A DNA stretch of 64,000 nt from Paraburkholderia phosphatilytica (GTDB taxonomy: Bacteria > Pseudomonadota > Gammaproteobacteria > Burkholderiales > Burkholderiaceae), in the NCBI RefSeq assembly GCF_003443895.1, contig NZ_QQOA01000003.1, positions 62,001-126,000 on the forward strand, given 5' to 3'. Under the pieces are notes generated by a model. That model was given only the letters and a program-made list of their open reading frames with translations. It was not told the origin of the DNA and did no database searches. Position 1 is the first letter of the stretch, and every line of letters begins with the position of its first letter. Shown one piece after another: positions 33,223 to 41,057 of this stretch. Both the position numbers and the translations under genes were made by a program.

Positions 33223-33526
33223 GCGGTCGCCTGAGCACAAAAAACGAAGCCTGACCGGACACGGCGGAGGGGCTGGGCAAGCCATCAGGGAGGCGGCGCG
33301 TGACGCGCGCCGACACGCAGATGCCGGCCATGAACCGGCATCGCGATCGAACCGGTATCGAGAGTCTGGGAGAAGCGCTGGCGGTCCGGCACGAGCGGAC
33401 CGCCACGAAACAGGGAAACGCGCCGCGCGGATCGCCGGCGCGTTTTTCTTCGCACGCCGCCTTCTGCCTCGCACGCTCGAACCGTTCGGAATCCTGTTCG
33501 ATGTCGCGGCGCGTTCGGGAACACGG
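33223..33526 (+). ncRNA. Intergenic region with a series of perfect hairpins, possible sRNA or 3'UTR element
   Basis: No gene is credible here. Four stems occur in series: GCGCG-TGA-CGCGC (33296-33308), ATGCCGG/CCGGCAT (33321-33341), GGCGGTCCG/CGGACCGCC (33380-33404), and AAACGCGCC/GGCGCGTTT (33416-33445) followed by T's, the last being a good terminator. The layout fits a terminated transcript (aceA 3'UTR or an independent sRNA), but no promoter was identified. Confidence 0.35.
33416..33448 (+). terminator. Intrinsic terminator downstream of aceA
   Basis: The 9-bp stem AAACGCGCC (33416-33424) / GGCGCGTTT (33437-33445) runs into TTCTTC. It lies 195 bp after the aceA stop and near the end of the convergent usp gene. 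Confidence 0.8.
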
Positions 33527-33973
33527 CTATCGATACACGATCACCGGGATCTTCGTATGCGTGAGCACGCGCTGCGTTTCGCTGCCGATCAGGATGCTGC
33601 CGAGCCCGCGGCGCCCGTGCGACGCCATGAAGATCACGTCGCAGCCGCCCTGCTCCGCCGCTTCGATGATGCCGAGATACGGCGACGGATGCGTGCTCGT
33701 CTCGCTCGTGCACTCGACGCCCGAGCTGCGCGCGAGATCTTCGACCTCCTTCAGATGCTCGCGCGCTTCGCGTTCGCCGCGTTCCTGGAAATCGGCGGGC
33801 GGTTCGATCACCACCTCGGAAAACGGCGAATACGGATATTGCGGCAGACACGCATACGCGGTCACGCGTGCGCCGACCGCGCGCGCCAGATCGATCGCAC
33901 CGAGGATCGCTTTCCTCGACAGGTCGGAGCCATCGGTCGGAACGAGGATGTGCCTGAACATCGCGACCTCCAT
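33527..33973 (-). CDS. Universal stress protein (UspA family)
   Basis: 148 aa, single Usp domain. It starts with the family strand MFRHILVPTDGSDLS and ends with the ATP-loop type motif: ASHGRRGLGSILIGSETQRVL (G-2x-G-9x-G-S/T pattern), then PVIVYR. The nucleotide-binding subclass of Usp is therefore likely. The MEVAM start at 33973 is used; M5 at 33961 (MFRHIL) is equally plausible. Single gene, convergent with aceA. Confidence 0.93.
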   Translation of the reverse strand: MEVAMFRHILVPTDGSDLSRKAILGAIDLARAVGARVTAYACLPQYPYSPFSEVVIEPPADFQERGEREAREHLKEVEDLARSSGVECTSETSTHPSPYLGIIEAAEQGGCDVIFMASHGRRGLGSILIGSETQRVLTHTKIPVIVYR

Positions 33974-34131
33974 CGTCGGCTGCGGATAAGCGGACGCTCA
34001 TTGCACAGGAGACAACCCGAATGCAGGCCCGCGATTTCATTGTAGTGCGCGGATCAGGGCCCGAATGTGCGCTGCGGGAGAGTCCGCATATCGCAAACCC
34101 GCCCGCCGGTTCGGCTCGAGCCGCGCCCGCG

Positions 34132-35034
34132 CTAGCTCCAGTGACCTGGGTCTTCGTACGTATGCTTGAGGAAGTCGAGAAAGAGCCGCACCCGCAACGG
34201 CAGATGACGGCGCTGCGGAAACACCGCGTGAATGCCGATCGGCGGCGCGGCGAACTCGTCGAGCACGCTGACGAGTCTTCCCGCTGCGATGTCGCTGCCG
34301 ACTTCCCACCACGAGCGCCACGCGAGCCCGTAGGCGTCGAGACACCAGTCGTGCAGCACCGCGCCGTCCGAACATTCCATCGTGCCCGACACCTTGATCG
34401 ACACGACCTTGCCGTCCTGCTGGAACATCCAGCCGCGCTGCTGGTTCGCGCTCGCGCCGAGCGCGAGGCAGTTGTGATGGGCAAGATCCGCGAGCGTGTG
34501 CGGCGCGCCGCGTCGCGCGAGATAACCGGGCGCCGCGACGCACACGCGCCGGTTCTCGCCGAGCCGCAACGACACCAGCGACGAATCCGGCAGCTCGCCC
34601 AGCCGCACCGCGCAGTCGAAGCCTTCGTTGACGAGGTCGACCATCCGGTCCGACAGATCGAGCGTGATCGACACGTCCGGATGCGCGTCGACGAAGAGCG
34701 GCACGAGCGGCGCCACGTGACGCCGGCCGAAGCCCGCGGGCGCGGACACGCGCAGATGGCCGCTCGCCTTCACGCCGCCCGCCGACACGCTCGCCTCGGC
34801 GTTCTGCATGTCGTGAATCACGCGCTGGCAGTCTTCGAGAAACGCGGAGCCCTCGAAGGTCAGCGTGATACGGCGCGTGGTGCGGACCAGCAGCTTGACG
34901 CCGAGCCGCTCCTCGAGCGCATCGATGCGGCGGCCGATGATCGCCGGCGCGACGCCTTCCGCCTGCGCCGCCGCGGACAGACTGCCGCGCGCCGCGACGG
35001 TAACGAAGGTTTCGATCTGCTTGAAGCGGTCCAT
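34132..35034 (-). CDS. LysR-family transcriptional regulator
   Basis: 300 aa from the ATG at 35034 (MDRFKQIETFVTVAARGS). N-terminal winged HTH in the first ~60 residues, of the CrgA/DsdC-like subgroup that begins MDRFxxIxxFVxVA, followed by a linker helix and a periplasmic-binding-protein-like effector domain. It is divergent from the haloacid dehalogenase gene with 147 bp between, and the dyads there are probable binding sites. By the usual LysR arrangement it probably regulates the dehalogenase, and perhaps aceB beyond it (inference). Effector unknown. Confidence 0.93.
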   Translation of the reverse strand: MDRFKQIETFVTVAARGSLSAAAQAEGVAPAIIGRRIDALEERLGVKLLVRTTRRITLTFEGSAFLEDCQRVIHDMQNAEASVSAGGVKASGHLRVSAPAGFGRRHVAPLVPLFVDAHPDVSITLDLSDRMVDLVNEGFDCAVRLGELPDSSLVSLRLGENRRVCVAAPGYLARRGAPHTLADLAHHNCLALGASANQQRGWMFQQDGKVVSIKVSGTMECSDGAVLHDWCLDAYGLAWRSWWEVGSDIAAGRLVSVLDEFAAPPIGIHAVFPQRRHLPLRVRLFLDFLKHTYEDPGHWS

Positions 35035-35181
35035 GGGAACGAGGCCTGCGGGCCTCACGGCAATCCGGGTTGCGCCACAGATTAGGTGGATGAAAGTAAA
35101 AGATCAAGTGATCTGACGGCACTTTTTAGTCATCCAACGCATGAATACAATGACAATCGACCTCTGATGGAGCGCACGGCA
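35035..35181. promoter_or_regulatory. Divergent lysR / dehalogenase region with dyad operators
   Basis: Two nested inverted repeats are visible: GATCA-AG-TGATC at 35102-35113 and the wider TGGATGA (35087-35093) / TCATCCA (35130-35136). Their position between lysR and its divergent neighbour is where LysR regulators normally bind. Confidence 0.5.
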
Positions 35182-35958
35182 ATGTCGGCCACAACGGCAC
35201 CTACCAACGGCACTTTCCCCCGGGCAGTGATTTTCGACGCGTACGGCACGCTGTTCGACGTGCATTCCGTCGTCGCCGCGGCGGAACAGATGTTCCCGGG
35301 CCAGGGCGATGCGTTGTCCCAGCTGTGGCGCCAGAAGCAGATCGAATACACGCAGTTGCGCTCGCTCGCCGATCCGTCCGGCGCGCACTACCAGCCGTTC
35401 TGGTCCATCACGCTCGACGCGCTGCGCTTCGCCGCGCGCAAGCTCGGCCTGCGCATGACGTCCACCGCCGAAAAGCGCCTGATGGACGAATACGCGTGCC
35501 TGTCCGCGTTCCGCGACGCCGTGCCCACGCTGAAGGCGCTGCGCGCGCGGCGTAGCGACGACCCGATCGGCCTCGCGATCCTGTCCAACGGCAATCCGCA
35601 GATGCTCGACATCGCGGTGAAGAGCGCCGGCATGACGGGGCTCTTCGATCACGTGCTGTCGGTGGATGCGGTGCGCGCGTTCAAGCCCGCGCCCGCCGCG
35701 TACGCGCTCGGCACGACGGTGTTCGACGCACCCGCCCGCGACATCGTGTTCGTGTCGTCGAACGGCTGGGACGCGAGCGGCGCGAACTGGTTCGGCTACA
35801 CCGTGTTCTGGGTGAACCGGCAACGCGCGCCCGCCGAAGAGCTCGGCGTGACGCCGCACGGCACCGGCAGCGGCCTCGCCGACCTGCCCGCTTTCCTCGA
35901 TACCTTCACGCCGTCCGAACGGCAGGCCGGCCGTCCGCGCCACAGCCCTGGCGCATGA
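35182..35958 (+). CDS. (S)-2-haloacid dehalogenase, HAD type II
   Basis: 258 aa. HAD superfamily type II dehalogenase that replaces the halogen of 2-haloalkanoic acids with OH, e.g. haloacetate to glycolate. Motif [10 protein letters not shown] holds the nucleophile Asp; motif II is LSNGN; the late block [22 protein letters not shown] is close to the substrate-pocket signature of L-2-haloacid dehalogenases. The start at 35182 (MSATTAPT) has GGAG ten bases upstream; ATG 35167 is possible. Same strand and 67 bp before aceB, with no terminator between them, so possibly cotranscribed. Some annotated members act on other substrates. Confidence 0.9.
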   Translation: MSATTAPTNGTFPRAVIFDAYGTLFDVHSVVAAAEQMFPGQGDALSQLWRQKQIEYTQLRSLADPSGAHYQPFWSITLDALRFAARKLGLRMTSTAEKRLMDEYACLSAFRDAVPTLKALRARRSDDPIGLAILSNGNPQMLDIAVKSAGMTGLFDHVLSVDAVRAFKPAPAAYALGTTVFDAPARDIVFVSSNGWDASGANWFGYTVFWVNRQRAPAEELGVTPHGTGSGLADLPAFLDTFTPSERQAGRPRHSPGA

Positions 35959-36025
35959 CGACCGTTTGCCGATGACGGCGCAACTCACCGCGTCTACCTA
36001 CACACTGACCGACCAAGGAGAAACC

Positions 36026-37618
36026 ATGGCGAACCCGTTGCAGCTGCCGCAAGGCATGCAGATCACCGCCGAGATCCAGCCCGGCTTCGAGACGATCCTG
36101 ACCGCCGACGCGCTCGCGCTCGTCGCGGCCCTGCATCGCACGTTCGAGCCGCGCCGCCAGCAACTGCTGAAAGCGCGCGTCGCGCGCACCGAGCGGCTCG
36201 ACGCGGGCGAGAAGCCCGACTTCCTCCCGGAGACGGCGGCGATCCGCTCGGGCGACTGGACCATCGCACCGCTGCCGGCGGATCTGCAGTGCCGCCGCGT
36301 CGAGATCACCGGGCCGGTCGAGCGCAAGATGATCATCAACGCGTTGAATTCGGGCGCGGATTCGTACATGACGGACTTCGAGGATTCGAACGCGCCCAGC
36401 TGGGACAACCAGATCACCGGCCAGCTGAATCTGATCGACGCCGTGCGCCGCACGATCTCGCTCGAGCAGAACGGCAAGCGCTACCAGCTGAACAACAAGG
36501 TCGCGACGCTGATCGTGCGTCCGCGCGGCTGGCACCTCGACGAGAAGCACGTGACGGTGGACGGACAGCGCGTGTCGGGCGGCATCTTCGATTTCGCGCT
36601 GTTCCTGTTCCACAACGCGAAGGAGCTGATCGCGCGCGGCAGCGGCCCGTACTTCTATCTGCCGAAGATGGAAAGCCATCTCGAAGCGCGCCTGTGGAAC
36701 GACATCTTCGTCGCGGCGCAGGAAGCCGTGGGCATTCCGCGCGGCACGATCCGCGCGACGGTGCTGGTCGAAACCATTCTCGCGACCTTCGAGATGGACG
36801 AGATCCTGTACGAACTGCGCGAGCACAGCTCGGGGCTGAATGCGGGCCGTTGGGACTACATCTTTTCGGCGATCAAGAAGTTCCGGAACGACAAGGACTT
36901 CTGCCTCGCCGATCGCTCGCAGATCACGATGAACGTGCCGTTCATGCGCGCGTATGCGCTCGAACTGCTGAAGACGTGCCATCGCCGCAACGCGCCGGCG
37001 ATCGGCGGCATGAGCGCGCTGATTCCGATCAAGAGCGATCCGGTCGCGAACGAGAAGGCGATGGCCGGCGTGCGCGCCGACAAGGCCCGCGATGCCACCG
37101 ACGGCTACGACGGCGGCTGGGTCGCGCACCCGGGTCTCGTGCCGGTCGCGATGGAAGAATTCGTGAAGGTGCTCGGCGACAACGCGAACCAGATCGGCAA
37201 GCAGCGCGACGATGTGATGGTCACCGCGCACGATCTGCTCGACTTCCGTCCGGAAGCACCGATCACCGAAACGGGCCTGCGCAACAACATCAACGTGGGC
37301 ATCCACTACCTCGGTTCGTGGCTCGACGGCAATGGCTGCGTGCCGATCCACAACCTGATGGAAGATGCCGCCACCGCCGAGATTTCGCGCTCGCAGGTGT
37401 GGCAGTGGATCCGCTCGCCGAAGGGCAAGCTCGACGACGGCCGCAAGGTCGACACCGCGCTCGTGAAGACGCTCACGCAGGAAGAGCTCGCGAAGGTGAA
37501 GGCCGCGGTGGGCGGCAACACGAAACCGTACGAACGGGCCGCTGAACTCTTCGAGCAGATGTCGACGTCGGAGACGTTCACGGACTTCCTGACGCTGCCG
37601 CTTTACGAGGAAATCTGA
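36026..37618 (+). CDS. aceB: Malate synthase A
   Basis: 530 aa, the MSA class (E. coli AceB 533). It condenses glyoxylate with acetyl-CoA to malate. Visible features include [13 protein letters not shown], the glyoxylate-site region [13 protein letters not shown], and [12 protein letters not shown]. The ATG at 36026 has AAGGAG five bases upstream; the frame is open 20 codons further without similarity. It follows the dehalogenase gene and ends in a strong terminator. Confidence 0.97.
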   Translation: MANPLQLPQGMQITAEIQPGFETILTADALALVAALHRTFEPRRQQLLKARVARTERLDAGEKPDFLPETAAIRSGDWTIAPLPADLQCRRVEITGPVERKMIINALNSGADSYMTDFEDSNAPSWDNQITGQLNLIDAVRRTISLEQNGKRYQLNNKVATLIVRPRGWHLDEKHVTVDGQRVSGGIFDFALFLFHNAKELIARGSGPYFYLPKMESHLEARLWNDIFVAAQEAVGIPRGTIRATVLVETILATFEMDEILYELREHSSGLNAGRWDYIFSAIKKFRNDKDFCLADRSQITMNVPFMRAYALELLKTCHRRNAPAIGGMSALIPIKSDPVANEKAMAGVRADKARDATDGYDGGWVAHPGLVPVAMEEFVKVLGDNANQIGKQRDDVMVTAHDLLDFRPEAPITETGLRNNINVGIHYLGSWLDGNGCVPIHNLMEDAATAEISRSQVWQWIRSPKGKLDDGRKVDTALVKTLTQEELAKVKAAVGGNTKPYERAAELFEQMSTSETFTDFLTLPLYEEI

Positions 37619-37646
37619 GCGGGCTGTCTGAACTGCGCAATCTCTG

Positions 37647-37682
37647 AAAGGCCTGGCGCGAGTTTGGCGCCGGGCCTTTTTT
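37647..37682 (+). terminator. Intrinsic terminator of aceB
   Basis: Stem AAAGGCCTGGCGC (37647-37659) with GCGCCGGGCCTTT (37667-37679), one G-U pair, then a T-run. It ends the dehalogenase-aceB unit, and the A-rich left arm could also serve the convergent cyclotransferase gene. Confidence 0.92.
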
Positions 37683-37726
37683 GTCGTTGCGCGTGTGCGG
37701 TTCCGTCGAAGCGCTTCGCGCTGCGC

Positions 37727-38140
37727 TCAGCGCCGCTTCATCGCCCGCCGGTGCGCGACCCAGTCGCCGCCGCCGATCTCCGGCAGGCCTCTCACCGCGT
37801 CCTTGCCGACCGGATAGAAGCGGCACGTTACCGCGTCGCCGTCCACGTCGACCGTGACTTCGTGCGCGCGGAACAGTCCCTCGACGCCGGGGTAGATCTC
37901 CTCGATCTCGTCGAGCACTGCGACGAGCGCATCGTCGATTTCGTACACGTCGCCGCGCACTTCGATCCCCGTCTCGTCGTCGACGACGAGCCCCGGGTAC
38001 GCGCCGAAATCGAACAGCCTGCCCCGCACCGCCGTGCTGCCGATCAGCGTCGGCTCCTCGATGTCATGCCGCGCCGCGGCCTCGCGGATATCGTTGATCT
38101 CGCCGGCGCGCAGCGTGCCGTACACAAACACGTTTTGCAT
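37727..38140 (-). CDS. Gamma-glutamylcyclotransferase-like (AIG2/GGCT) protein
   Basis: 137 aa. The N-terminus FVYGTLRAGEIND carries the GGCT signature YGTLR, and a central ...EVRGDVYEIDD strand follows, with a Glu suited to catalysis. Members cyclise gamma-glutamyl amines to 5-oxoproline; the substrate here is unknown. An AGGAGGA lies just upstream of the ATG at 38140. Frame extension upstream is not supported. It is divergent from the AraC gene. Confidence 0.9.
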   Translation of the reverse strand: MQNVFVYGTLRAGEINDIREAAARHDIEEPTLIGSTAVRGRLFDFGAYPGLVVDDETGIEVRGDVYEIDDALVAVLDEIEEIYPGVEGLFRAHEVTVDVDGDAVTCRFYPVGKDAVRGLPEIGGGDWVAHRRAMKRR

Positions 38141-38439
38141 CGTTGCTGGTTCCTCCTTTTGCTTGCGGGTGCTCGCGCACCTTCGCATACCGCGCCGCGG
38201 ATCGCAGCGCGCATTGTCGCCCGTCAATATAAGCCATCTCGACTGCGGCGAAGCGGTTCTGCACATGCATCCGTCACGGTGTGACCCGGTGTGACCAGCG
38301 GCCGTTGCCAACGTCTGTGGCCCGCTACGGGAAGGCCCGCTCACGAAGCGTGAGCGACGCCTCTACAATGGGAGCTTCCGGCATTGCCGGGCCCGACACG
38401 ACCACGCGCGGCCACGTCGACCGCGCACACCACGCCACC
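38141..38439. promoter_or_regulatory. Divergent cyclotransferase / araC region with a palindrome over the -35
   Basis: Contains TACAAT at 38364-38369 as a -10 for the AraC gene, and a perfect 7-3-7 inverted repeat GCTCACG/CGTGAGC at 38339-38355 that covers its -35 region (TCACGA, 17 bp spacing). This suggests autoregulation. Nothing else was recognised in the remaining bases. Confidence 0.5.
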
Positions 38440-39330
38440 ATGACCCAGCCTGCCGAAATGTTGCCGTCGACGCGCGTCATGTTCGCCGACATCCCGCCCG
38501 AGTTCGCGCCGACGCCCACCCATCCGATCCGCGTGCGCTCGCGGCCGATGCAGGCCGGCGCGCGCACCGTGCGGCACACGCACGCGTGGGCGCAGGTCGC
38601 GTATGCATCGCGCGGCGTGCTGCGCGTCGCGACGGCGAACACGACGTGGATGGTCCCGCCTTCGCGCGCGATCTGGCTGCCGCCGTGCATCCTGCACGAA
38701 GTCGCGATCGTCGAGGACGCGTTCATGCGCACGCTGTACGTCAACGAGATCGCGGTGCCGGCGGGACTCGACGCGCCGCGCGTCGTCGAGGTGTCGGCGC
38801 TGCTGCGCGAGCTGATCGCGGCGCTCGACCGGCCCGACCTGCCGCCCGAACGCGAGCGTCTGCTCGGTGCGCTCGCGCTCGACGAGATCGTGCGCTCGCA
38901 GCCGCTGCCGCTCTCGGTGCCGATGCCGTCCGAGAAGCGCCTGCGCGCGCTCTGCGAAGCGGTGATCGCGGACCCGGCCAATACGGCTTCGCTCGAACAC
39001 TGGGCCGGGACCGTCGGTGCGAGCACGCGCACCATCGCGCGTCTGTTCCGCCAGGAGCTGGGCGTGAGCTTTTCGCAGTGGCGGCAGCAGGCGGTGCTCG
39101 CGCGCGCGATTCCGCTACTGAGCCAGGGCAAGCCGCTGTCGCACGTCGCGCAGGAACTCGGCTACCAGAGTCAGAGCGCGTTCTCCGCGATGTTTCGTCG
39201 CGCGTTCGGGCAGAGTCCGCGCGCGTTCATCGTGCGAGACAACGCTCATCAAACTGGCGAGCTCGACAGCATCGACATGGACGACGAGTTGAGCACGCTC
39301 AACTGGCGCCCGGAAACTCTGCCGCGCTAG
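38440..39330 (+). CDS. AraC-family transcriptional regulator
   Basis: 296 aa. N-terminal cupin-like sensing domain (HTHAWAQVAYASRGVLRV, with metal- or ligand-type His) and C-terminal double HTH, including GVSFSQWRQQAVLARAI and LGYQSQSAFSAMFRRAFGQ. The ATG at 38440 is preferred: the frame opens at 38281, but the -10 TACAAT at 38364-38369 overlaps the upstream ATG (38368), which rules out that start. Target unknown; neighbours give no clear catabolic cluster. Ends in a short acidic tail. Confidence 0.92.
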   Translation: MTQPAEMLPSTRVMFADIPPEFAPTPTHPIRVRSRPMQAGARTVRHTHAWAQVAYASRGVLRVATANTTWMVPPSRAIWLPPCILHEVAIVEDAFMRTLYVNEIAVPAGLDAPRVVEVSALLRELIAALDRPDLPPERERLLGALALDEIVRSQPLPLSVPMPSEKRLRALCEAVIADPANTASLEHWAGTVGASTRTIARLFRQELGVSFSQWRQQAVLARAIPLLSQGKPLSHVAQELGYQSQSAFSAMFRRAFGQSPRAFIVRDNAHQTGELDSIDMDDELSTLNWRPETLPR

Positions 39331-39337
39331 TTGCGCG

Positions 39338-39389
39338 CTGAAGTGTGTGCGTGAAGTGCGGATGTGAAGTGCGGACGTGAAGCGCGGAC
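39338..39389 (+). repeat. Four imperfect 13-bp tandem repeats
   Basis: Units reading GTGAAGTGCGGAY occur at 39351-39363, 39364-39376 and 39377-39389, with a more diverged first copy at ~39338-39350. The array begins 8 bp after the AraC stop, and copy number could vary between strains. Confidence 0.75.
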
Positions 39390-39490
39390 AGACGAAGCAT
39401 TCCGGATGCGCAACGGAACGCGCGAAGGGATGTAACGCGGGGATGCAACGAAGCGATGCTCGAGTCGATGCAGTGCGAACCGCCACGGCC

Positions 39491-39955
39491 TCAAACCGGC
39501 CGCGCCATGTGCCGGATCGAGCCGAACTGCGCGAGACGCGGGCCGGCGAGCCGGTAGCCCTTGCGGCGGTAAAGACGGGCCGCGGGGTTATCCGAGAACA
39601 CGCGCAACTGCAGCTCGCGCAAGCCGCGTTCCTTCGCCCAGCGATGGCAGATGTCGAGCAGGTAGCTGCCCGCGCCGCGGCCCCGATAACCCGGCGCGAT
39701 CTGCACGTCGCGGATATGCAGCGAGTCGTTTTCCTCGGTCACGCGCAGCACGCCGATCGGCCGGCCGTCTTCCTCGAGGATGAAATTCTCCGACTCGCGC
39801 CAGCTTGCCAGAAAGAGGTCGCCACGCCACACCAGATGATGCCGCTGGTAGTAGCCGCCCATATTGTTGCGGGTGAGCGATTCGGCGAAGTCGAAGTCGT
39901 CGATGGTCGCGCTGCGCAGCTGGAACGGCAAGGGAACTTCGGTCGGATCGAACAT
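39491..39955 (-). CDS. GNAT-family N-acetyltransferase
   Basis: 154 aa. The acetyl-CoA-binding motif A is clear: IRDVQIAPGYRGRGAGSYLL, followed by the typical ELQLRVFSDNPAARLYRRKGY motif B. Substrate unknown. No signal peptide. It lies alone between the AraC gene (convergent) and the tRNA cluster on the same strand. Confidence 0.92.
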   Translation of the reverse strand: MFDPTEVPLPFQLRSATIDDFDFAESLTRNNMGGYYQRHHLVWRGDLFLASWRESENFILEEDGRPIGVLRVTEENDSLHIRDVQIAPGYRGRGAGSYLLDICHRWAKERGLRELQLRVFSDNPAARLYRRKGYRLAGPRLAQFGSIRHMARPV

Positions 39956-40128
39956 GGCGCGCCACGCACGGATGAAGTCCGGACAACGTTATGACACCAC
40001 GCCCACGCTGGCAATGGCTGTTTGTCCTGGACGGACGGCCAGCGATGGTATGGAGAAACGCCGGAGCCTGCCTGCGGTATGCGGCAGTGCGTAAGAACGC
40101 AGCTTCAACAAGAAGACGCACGAAGGCG

Positions 40129-40166
40129 CAAAAGAAAAAACCCGCTGGGCATGACCCAGCGGGTTT
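40129..40166 (-). terminator. Terminator of the tRNA cluster
   Basis: AAACCCGCTGGG (40138-40149) pairs with CCCAGCGGGTTT (40155-40166); reading on the minus strand it is followed by a long T-run. It lies 7 bp after the last tRNA-Asp. Confidence 0.93.
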
Positions 40167-40173
40167 CTTTGTC

Positions 40174-40250
40174 TGGCGGAGCGGACGGGACTCGAACCCG
40201 CGACCCCCGGCGTGACAGGCCGGTATTCTAACCGACTGAACTACCGCTCC
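40174..40250 (-). tRNA. tRNA-Asp(GTC), copy 1
   Basis: 77 nt including an encoded CCA end (40174-40176). It begins GGAGCGG, has a TTCGAGTCC T-loop and the anticodon GTC in the loop CTGTCAC. The same sequence recurs at 40479-40555. Confidence 0.97.
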
Positions 40251-40330
40251 TGATTCGGACATGCGCGCCTGCGGGCGTCGGTTGTTTCCTCGCAGACGGG
40301 CACCGCGATGTTGCGCGATGCCGATGTTCC

Positions 40331-40406
40331 TGGCGTCCCCTAGGGGATTCGAACCCCTGTACTCACCGTGAAAGGGTGATGTCCTAGGCCTCTAGACGAA
40401 GGGGAC
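40331..40406 (-). tRNA. tRNA-Glu(TTC), copy 1
   Basis: 76 nt with encoded CCA. It begins GTCCCCTTCGTCTAGAGGCC and the anticodon loop CTTTCAC gives TTC. Identical to the copy at 40635-40710. Confidence 0.97.
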
Positions 40407-40426
40407 ATGCAAACGGCTTGGTACTG

Positions 40427-40456
40427 CTTACACCTTTAATGAAAAAGCCCGTTCAA
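40427..40456 (-). promoter_or_regulatory. Possible promoter for the second Glu-Asp tRNA unit
   Basis: On the minus strand TTGAAC (40456-40451), an 18-bp spacer and TGTAAG (40432-40427) sit ~20 bp before tRNA-Glu copy 1. Each hexamer matches consensus at 4 of 6 bases; the -35 lies in one arm of the internal terminator. Confidence 0.3.
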
Positions 40457-40476
40457 GCTCACCTGAACGGGCTTTG
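40442..40476 (-). terminator. Internal terminator between the two Glu-Asp tRNA units
   Basis: AAAGCCCGTTCA (40444-40455) pairs perfectly with TGAACGGGCTTT (40464-40475), and minus-strand transcripts then run into T's. It separates tRNA-Asp copy 2 from tRNA-Glu copy 1. Confidence 0.88.
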
Positions 40477-40478
40477 TC

Positions 40479-40555
40479 TGGCGGAGCGGACGGGACTCGA
40501 ACCCGCGACCCCCGGCGTGACAGGCCGGTATTCTAACCGACTGAACTACCGCTCC
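40479..40555 (-). tRNA. tRNA-Asp(GTC), copy 2
   Basis: 77 nt with encoded CCA, same sequence as copy 1, GTC anticodon. Followed within a few bases by the internal terminator. Confidence 0.97.
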
Positions 40556-40634
40556 AGTTTCAACATCAACTTGCGAGCGTCGGTTTATTCTCTGCAAGCC
40601 GCGCCGCCGATCTTCGATCAACGACGCCGATGTC

Positions 40635-40710
40635 TGGCGTCCCCTAGGGGATTCGAACCCCTGTACTCACCGTGAAAGGGTGATGTCCTAGGCCTCTAGA
40701 CGAAGGGGAC
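40635..40710 (-). tRNA. tRNA-Glu(TTC), copy 2
   Basis: 76 nt with encoded CCA, TTC anticodon, identical to copy 1. First Glu gene transcribed after tRNA-Ala; the 133-bp spacer to tRNA-Ala is AT-rich and holds no feature I recognise. Confidence 0.97.
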
Positions 40711-40843
40711 ATAATCTTTTCAGATATGTCGTGCTGTTAATTTTCACCAACAGCAAAGAACGCTATCTTAACTGCTAAACACTACTTTGTGAAGTCTTTT
40801 TTCTGCGAACAGCGTGCAAAACAAAGGCTTCATTCTGCTCTGA

Positions 40844-40919
<76 letters not shown>

Positions 40920-40937
40920 TTGCAGAACAGAAGCGAG

Positions 40938-40966
40938 ATTGTAGATAGCCGATCAGTTTTTGTAAA
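40938..40966 (-). promoter_or_regulatory. Sigma-70 promoter of the tRNA cluster
   Basis: On the minus strand: TTTACA (40966-40961), a 17-bp spacer, and TACAAT (40943-40938). Each hexamer is 5 of 6 consensus. The start would fall ~12 bp before tRNA-Ala, so the cluster need not depend on gltX transcription. Confidence 0.85.
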
Positions 40967-40979
40967 TACCCTTTGAGTC

Positions 40980-41017
40980 AGTGCCCACGACTTTTTTGGT
41001 TTCTGTCGATGGGCACT
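40980..41017 (-). terminator. Possible gltX terminator hairpin
   Basis: AGTGCCCA (40980-40987) pairs perfectly with TGGGCACT (41010-41017) across a 22-nt loop that contains a T-run. It sits 41 bp after the gltX stop and upstream of the tRNA promoter. The large loop makes it a weak candidate. Confidence 0.4.
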
Positions 41018-41057
41018 CATCCCTCAAACGCGTTCATCCGCGCGTCCAACTACGCGT

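Noticed and set aside
39338..39389. Short tandem repeats considered as a CRISPR array
   Set aside because: The units are contiguous 13-mers with no unique spacers and there are no cas genes.
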